NCBI GenBank assembly: GCA_003024785.1
Contig: PUQB01000614.1
Location: forward strand, 62,001-126,000
Direction of reading: 5' to 3'
DNA length: 64,000 nt
Source of the DNA: Selaginella tamariscina
Lineage: Eukaryota > Streptophyta > Lycopodiopsida > Selaginellales > Selaginellaceae
The notes under the pieces are model-generated. The model was not told the origin of the DNA. It saw only the letters and a program-made list of their open reading frames with translations, and made no database searches. The translations under genes and the position numbers were made by a program. This document shows, piece by piece, positions 59,325-64,000 of this stretch (position 1 is the first letter of the stretch; every line of letters begins with the position of its first letter).

Positions 59325-60060
59325 CCTTCATTTTATAAAATTCAAATCACGAGAAAGAAAAGCGTCAGGAAATATTTGATACGGTGGATATTGCTCACAA
59401 AAGTTTTCGAGATTCTTCTTTCTGAGGCACGTATCCAAGTAGTTCACTAGCTCATCCATGGTATTGGTATCAGAATATGGGTCGAAAGTGATTGGATGAA
59501 TACAAGCAATGTTTTGGTTGAGCATAGCCTTCTGAGGAGAGTCGTCTACCACTAAGATATGTGCGTTCTTCATTATCCTTAACTGATTGATCTCCCATGA
59601 AGCTCCAATTAATCTTTCATTCTTGAAGAAGTATGGCTTGCTTTCCTTTTTATATTGTGAAATTCGAGAGGTTTATAACATATTCACTGGTCAAAAATCC
59701 AATCTTTACGAATCACCTCTTTTCAACACTACAATGTTTCTTAAGCAAATTCAACAGCGGTGTCAAGTTGTGAATCTGCATGCATGACCAAATCCCCACA
59801 AGTGCACCCATCTCCTTAAGCTTTTGAAAGAGACGGTCCAACCCGGACGAAAAATATATCATATCGAAATTTACCATGACAAGGAATGAAATCTCCTTGT
59901 TTGATTTCTTTTTTCTATCCTCGGGCCTTTGTCGATGAAGCAGAACACCATTGACATCCAACAACACAATATGGCCATGGTAATAGGGGTAGCGTTGCCT
60001 CTTGAATGCTTTGCAACTCACTTGTTTGCTCCCTTTCACATTTATCTTTGACACTATATT
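59325..60060 (-). CDS. FCP1/NIF-type HAD phosphatase, E2 copy
   Basis: Nearly the whole domain is readable. Motif I is HIVLLDVNGVLLHRQ. FIPCHG-like linker and RPGLDRLFQKLKEMGAL follow, then motif II GIWSCMQIHNLTPLLNLL. After a gap with one or two frame changes (59574-59713) comes NAHILVVDDSPQKAMLNQNI, the motif III/IV DD of the family, and a C-terminal helical part with DELVNYLDTCLRKKNLENF and YPPYQIFPD. The two motif I acidic positions are D and N (DVN), so catalytic competence relies on the first Asp. Family members remove phosphate from Ser/Thr in nuclear proteins. It lies downstream of the ParB-like gene on the same strand, as in E1. Confidence 0.7.
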
Positions 60061-60504
60061 GTTGTATTTTCTTCAATCATATCTTAATCTTGTAAATGAT
60101 TACAAGTAAATGATAAGATGATTTAGGAACTGAAGCAATAAAAATGGTGATGAAAAAACTGAAGTGGTCCCCATGGTAAGATGTTTTGAGCTGCATTATT
60201 ATCCATTTCCTGCATGAACTCTGTCATTCTGACATGTGGCACAAGAAATTTTTGCCAAACCCCTCTCTTACCTCATGCAATGCTGAAAATCCATGTTCTC
60301 AACTTTTCATTACATCTGCAAAATGATAGTTAGCTGGCCTTATATTATCAAGGTATATTATTTACCTTGTTAATGTGTGACCCATGTTTGAACTAAAAGC
60401 TTCATTAATCCTTGAGAATTTATTTTCTGTACAAATATAAACGAAATATACAAAAATGCCTTATGTTACACTCATTTACAACTATTCGTCACTCTAAGAA
60501 CTCA

Positions 60505-63500
60505 TTAACAATTCTTCTTCGCTATTACCTTCTGAGTGAGGCGAAGAAGGTTAGCCGCTTGAGATGGTTCATGATCTTCCATATCTTCTGTTGATGTTTC
60601 CATGGGTAATGGAGTATGTGAATGTTCTGTACTCCTCGAGATAACTTCCGGTCTAATATCTGATTGAAGTTCGTCCTCAGACTCCGACATTGAACCAGAT
60701 TCCTCTTCAGAGCTATCGCACTTCTCGGAGGGAACTTTCCAAATACTCCTGTATGGGTTTGTTGGGGTAGTCAGTTGAGAACCTCTCTATCCACTTGTTC
60801 AGGTCCTCAACCATGGTCTTATCCTTTTCAACGGCAAACACACATGTATCCGAAGGTAACACTCCTTCAAGACGGACCCCTAGTGCAGTAGTCAAAAACC
60901 CATGCATCACTGTGAGGACCCCTGATCAAGTTGACGATGCTCCGTGCCGCTTGACTTGTGATGTTTGGATAACGTACATTGCCGAATACACCCTTCAGCT
61001 ATCGGTGTATCATGGAGGTTCAGGCCGTTGGAGTGCAAACAGATGCCTGGCCAGTCATTTGGAAGTTTGAAATTGTTTGGCGCATTCCTAACAACCAAGT
61101 GAACAACCGTATCAATGCACTTGGATCAGCATCGTTCATATAAAATCCTGTCCAACGATGTCTATTCTTCTTGGCAAGGCGAAGGCAAAAGTATCGGTGA
61201 CATGAGCAAGAATCAAGAAATAAATACCTGAAAACGTAGGTATCAGTCAAGAGTGCAAGCATGAATTCAATAATAAATACCTTCTTGTACATGCTTGCAC
61301 GGCTAAGTTTCTCCACCAAATCCTCTAGTGCCCTATCTGTCGAAGGATTTTTTGACACCGCCGATCCATCACGAACAATTGAAACGGTTTCCTACAAGCA
61401 GTGATGTTACCCCATAAAGTCTCCGAATCTAAAACAAACATCTGTAGGGCTTGTCGTGATTCGTAGCATCCTCCTTTATAAGGTTCAACTCGGTTCTCCG
61501 CTGCTGAAGGACTGCCATAAGAGAAGGCGTCATCGCAATGTTCTCCTTTTTGGCGTTGGCGTGCAATAGATTCTTGCCCAGATCTTCCGATTATTCACCC
61601 ATTGACAAGCATATCATCGTTTGTCACATGCAAATATTTGCTGACCTCTTCGTATGTTGAAGGCCAGGTCCAACCCAGTTTGTGGCAGTGTATTCCCAAC
61701 CACTCCTTGAAGTGCCTGATCTTCAACTCCATTGCCTTGACATGAAAAGGAGAGGTGGGGCTGTTGTTAATTGTAGTTTGCCATCAATCACCAAATCAGC
61801 CAAGACTTCCATCTCCTCCATCGTTGTTCCATTTAAAGGCTTCAACCATGTGAGCTTGAAATCGTTGTCTACATCCTTTGTAGATTGAACAGACTTAGCC
61901 TTCGGCGTCTTACTGGGTTTCTTTGCAGACTTCTTGAGGGCTCCCCTTCACTTGTCTGCTTCTTCTTCAGTGTTCCTTTTGAAAAGGATTCCATAATCCC
62001 CAACCATTTGGCAAAGATCTTATCCTCGGGACAAGAAATCAACATCATCAAAAAGGATGTTTCCTTCCCGCCCACCTGGGCAAAATCAACTGCTACAATT
62101 TCTTCAACTCTCTGAAAAAAAAGAGAAGATTAATATACCGGCGAGATAAATCCCCCAAACAATTTACTTACCCGGTAGTCCGCACATTGTTATTCCCTGC
62201 AGTAGCTCTTTGTGGTCGCCAAGAGTTCCCACACGGCTCGCGTGTGTTTGAACTTCTCCCATATTTTGCTGTTGTAGTGGTTGGTGTCGGCAGCATCCCA
62301 TTCCGCCGATAACTTATGGTACTGCTTGATTGTGAGATTCGGCTTAGCTAAAAACCCGATCTTTTTGTCAGCTTCTCACGGGTATGCTCGGAAAGTTTTG
62401 TTGCCATCGTTCCTTTATTGTGTTCATCGAGAAGTCGTTGGGCTGCCGTTATTGTGTGCTGGCCACTAATGATGTAGTACTTAATTGATTTTCTATTCTC
62501 CGTCTGAATCTTCATGATTTGTTCTGGTGTTGTCACCACACTTTCTCAGCACCTTTTTTTCTTTCACAAAACATTATGTGGAACGGTGTAAGAATTGTCG
62601 TCCTTCATCTTCTCCATGAGCTCAGCTACACGTTCCTGGTTGAGTGGCCTGTAATTGAAGTTTGGGTTGACGCTGCAATACTTAACCCTACACTCATAAA
62701 TCTATCATCCAACATCATTTCCTTGTGGCTTATTGCAGCATGGGATGCCACAGGTGCAGCTGACAAAACGACTGATGATTTTCTTTTACGATCCGAATCA
62801 ACATGTGTGATCCCCGACTGCAGCTGTTCTAATGTTCTCGGCACACTCTTCCAGCTCCAAATTCCTAAGCAAATTGAACGTGATCTGTAAAGAACCTGAG
62901 ACCGAGCCACCCTCAATCTCCCTAATGTCGCTGTGTTCTTCTTCAATGTGCTCCCACTTGTGGATTTCTGTATTGTGAAGCAATATCTTGAGAATACACC
63001 TACTCGATGAGTCTGAAGATCTTCGAAGTAGACATCTAATTGGATCCCCTCCATAGATGGGCTTTCGTTGAGTTGAAGAAGAACTCCACAGGTCAACATC
63101 ATTAGTGAACACGTGAACGTCATTATCCACAAGTCGACAAAACCACCCGAGATTAATGTTAACTGGACCTTGGATCCGAGAACGTGACATTGGATGGAAC
63201 AAGGCATATGTGTCGAGCATCGTCCAATCTGGGTTCGCAGCTGCTTTCGGGTGCTTGACTAGCAAATCTACTTTCCATTGTTTTGCTTGTCCATGCGATG
63301 TGACAGAGGTTAGTTTGACAGCAACCATGGTTGCTCCAATGCGCTTCCCGTTTATTTAAAATATGGCCAAGTTGATTCCAGAATCCCCCTGCCCATCTCT
63401 TCTCCTGCTCTCGTCTTCAATGTCACCTCAATTCCACATCTGAATACAAAAATGATTAGTTCTTCAAGCACATATCCGAGTATAACAGATTTTATTTAAT

Positions 63501-63540
63501 TCTTACCCAGAATTTGACGACGACTCCATACTAATGACTG
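60505..63540 (-). CDS. ParB/sulfiredoxin-like protein of unknown function, E2 copy
   Basis: Same layout as the E1 copy. N-terminal part (MVAVKLTSVTSHGQAKQWKV, 63328 downward). The ParB-like block has PLNQERVAELMEKMKDD (about 62655-62600) and YYIISGQHTITAAQRLLDEH (about 62490-62430). Middle: FYMNDADPSALIRLFTWLLG (61130). C-terminal part: FLTTALGVRLEGVLP then CVFAVEKDKTMVEDLNKWI (60900-60780). An acidic, Ser-rich tail (MSESEDELQSDIRPEV) precedes a stop at 60505. The C-terminal pattern (Gly, hydrophobic, Val-Glu-Lys-Asp) resembles the last strand of a Rossmann methyltransferase, which would make a ParB-methylase fusion. That is only an inference. Frame breaks are at different places than in E1, so a complete parent gene probably exists elsewhere. 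Confidence 0.45.
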
Positions 63541-63883
63541 AATCTCCTTGTTTAAATCGTCCTTCTGCAAAATAATACACTATGAATACAAATCATATAA
63601 AAACGCACACACACTTGTATAAACCCGAATATACAAAAATAATACACTAATAAATTCACATACACCCTTTTGTCTCAGAGAGAAGTGGATGGGATTAACT
63701 ATCCAAAGCTCACGTTTGTGCTAGTGCAAAATACAGATAACATTTGGTTTTAGAACCGAGCTTTGGACAGTTTCACATATATTACTGGCTTTTACTCAAA
63801 CTATTATGGTAAGATGATAGAAAGTAAATAAAATGAGATAAGCAACTTATATATATTAATACACATATATTTCACATGGAAGG

Positions 63884-64000
63884 TGTCACGACCCGATATA
63901 GAATACAGGATTCCGGATACAGGACATAGGTTGCAGGACTTTCCTACAGGATTCTGGATACAGGATATGGGTTGCATGACTTTCCTACAGGATATTCCTA
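63884..64000 (+). repeat. Start of a chromovirus LTR (runs off the window)
   Basis: Begins TGTCACGACCCGATATAGAA and continues with repeated GGATACAGGA-type words, like the LTRs at 46436 and 53588. It interrupts E2. Confidence 0.75.

Larger units (their letters stand above)
58824..63883 (-). repeat. Repeat unit E, copy 2
   Basis: Direct-orientation copy of 17724-22849. It is the better copy for the phosphatase. Its right end is cut at 63884 by an LTR, exactly where E1 passes into palindrome array A. Confidence 0.85.

Overview
The window is nuclear DNA of a green-lineage eukaryote, most likely a land plant or a close streptophyte relative. Three things support this: a YODA/MEKKA-type MAPKKK and a GID8 (LisH-CTLH) gene whose coding sequence closely follows the plant proteins and is split by GT-AG introns, a plant-like tRNA-Glu(CTC), and scattered TTTAGGG telomere-type motifs. 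I cannot name the species. The DNA is AT-rich, full of AC/AG/AT microsatellites, and dense with decayed transposons. One base (58663) is an unresolved n, and many frames break by single missing bases, so the sequence looks like a draft long-read assembly.

Layout. 1-0.66 kb: 3' part of a gene with an amino-methyltransferase (N6_N4) SAM-binding core. 0.7-7.1 kb: AT-rich, with a few weak candidate exons. 7.1-10.76 kb: a PIF/Harbinger DNA transposon with 33-bp terminal inverted repeats, a Myb/SANT protein preceded by a 51-bp (17-aa) tandem repeat, and a DDE transposase. 10.8-15 kb: nothing convincing. 15.1-17.2 kb: a repeat-rich reading frame ending in an AT-hook and a Dof-like zinc finger. 17.7-22.85 kb: a 5.1-kb unit (E1) with two minus-strand genes, a ParB/sulfiredoxin-like protein and an FCP1/NIF-type phosphatase. 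The same unit returns as E2 at 58.8-63.88 kb. 22.85-27.1 kb: two arrays of an unusual palindrome (core GGCGGGATTAATCCCGCC) enclosing AC-rich and AT-rich tandem repeats. 27.15-30 kb: a decayed minus-strand Ty3/gypsy element.

30.7-35.5 kb: a multi-exon plus-strand gene with small tandemly duplicated exons, AT-hooks and a duplicated Rap1-type Myb-like domain. 36.2-38.0 kb: GID8, four exons, intact. 38.8-43.7 kb: minus-strand MAPKKK, about 16 exons, convergent with GID8. 44.74 kb: tRNA-Glu. 46.1-57.8 kb: a nest of Ty3/gypsy chromovirus fragments with LTRs in inverted orientation, three or four copies of a GC-richer 1.2-kb LTR-like repeat, and a 627-bp tandem duplication. 57.8-64 kb: truncated and full copies of E, cut at the right by another LTR.

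The clearly functional genes are GID8 (a CTLH ubiquitin-ligase subunit), the MAPKKK (the stress/development kinase-cascade entry point) and the tRNA. They are ordinary neighbours, not a pathway. The most interesting material is accessory: the duplicated ParB-like/FCP1 cassette, the palindrome arrays beside it, the Rap1-Myb-like gene, and the Dof-like repeat protein.
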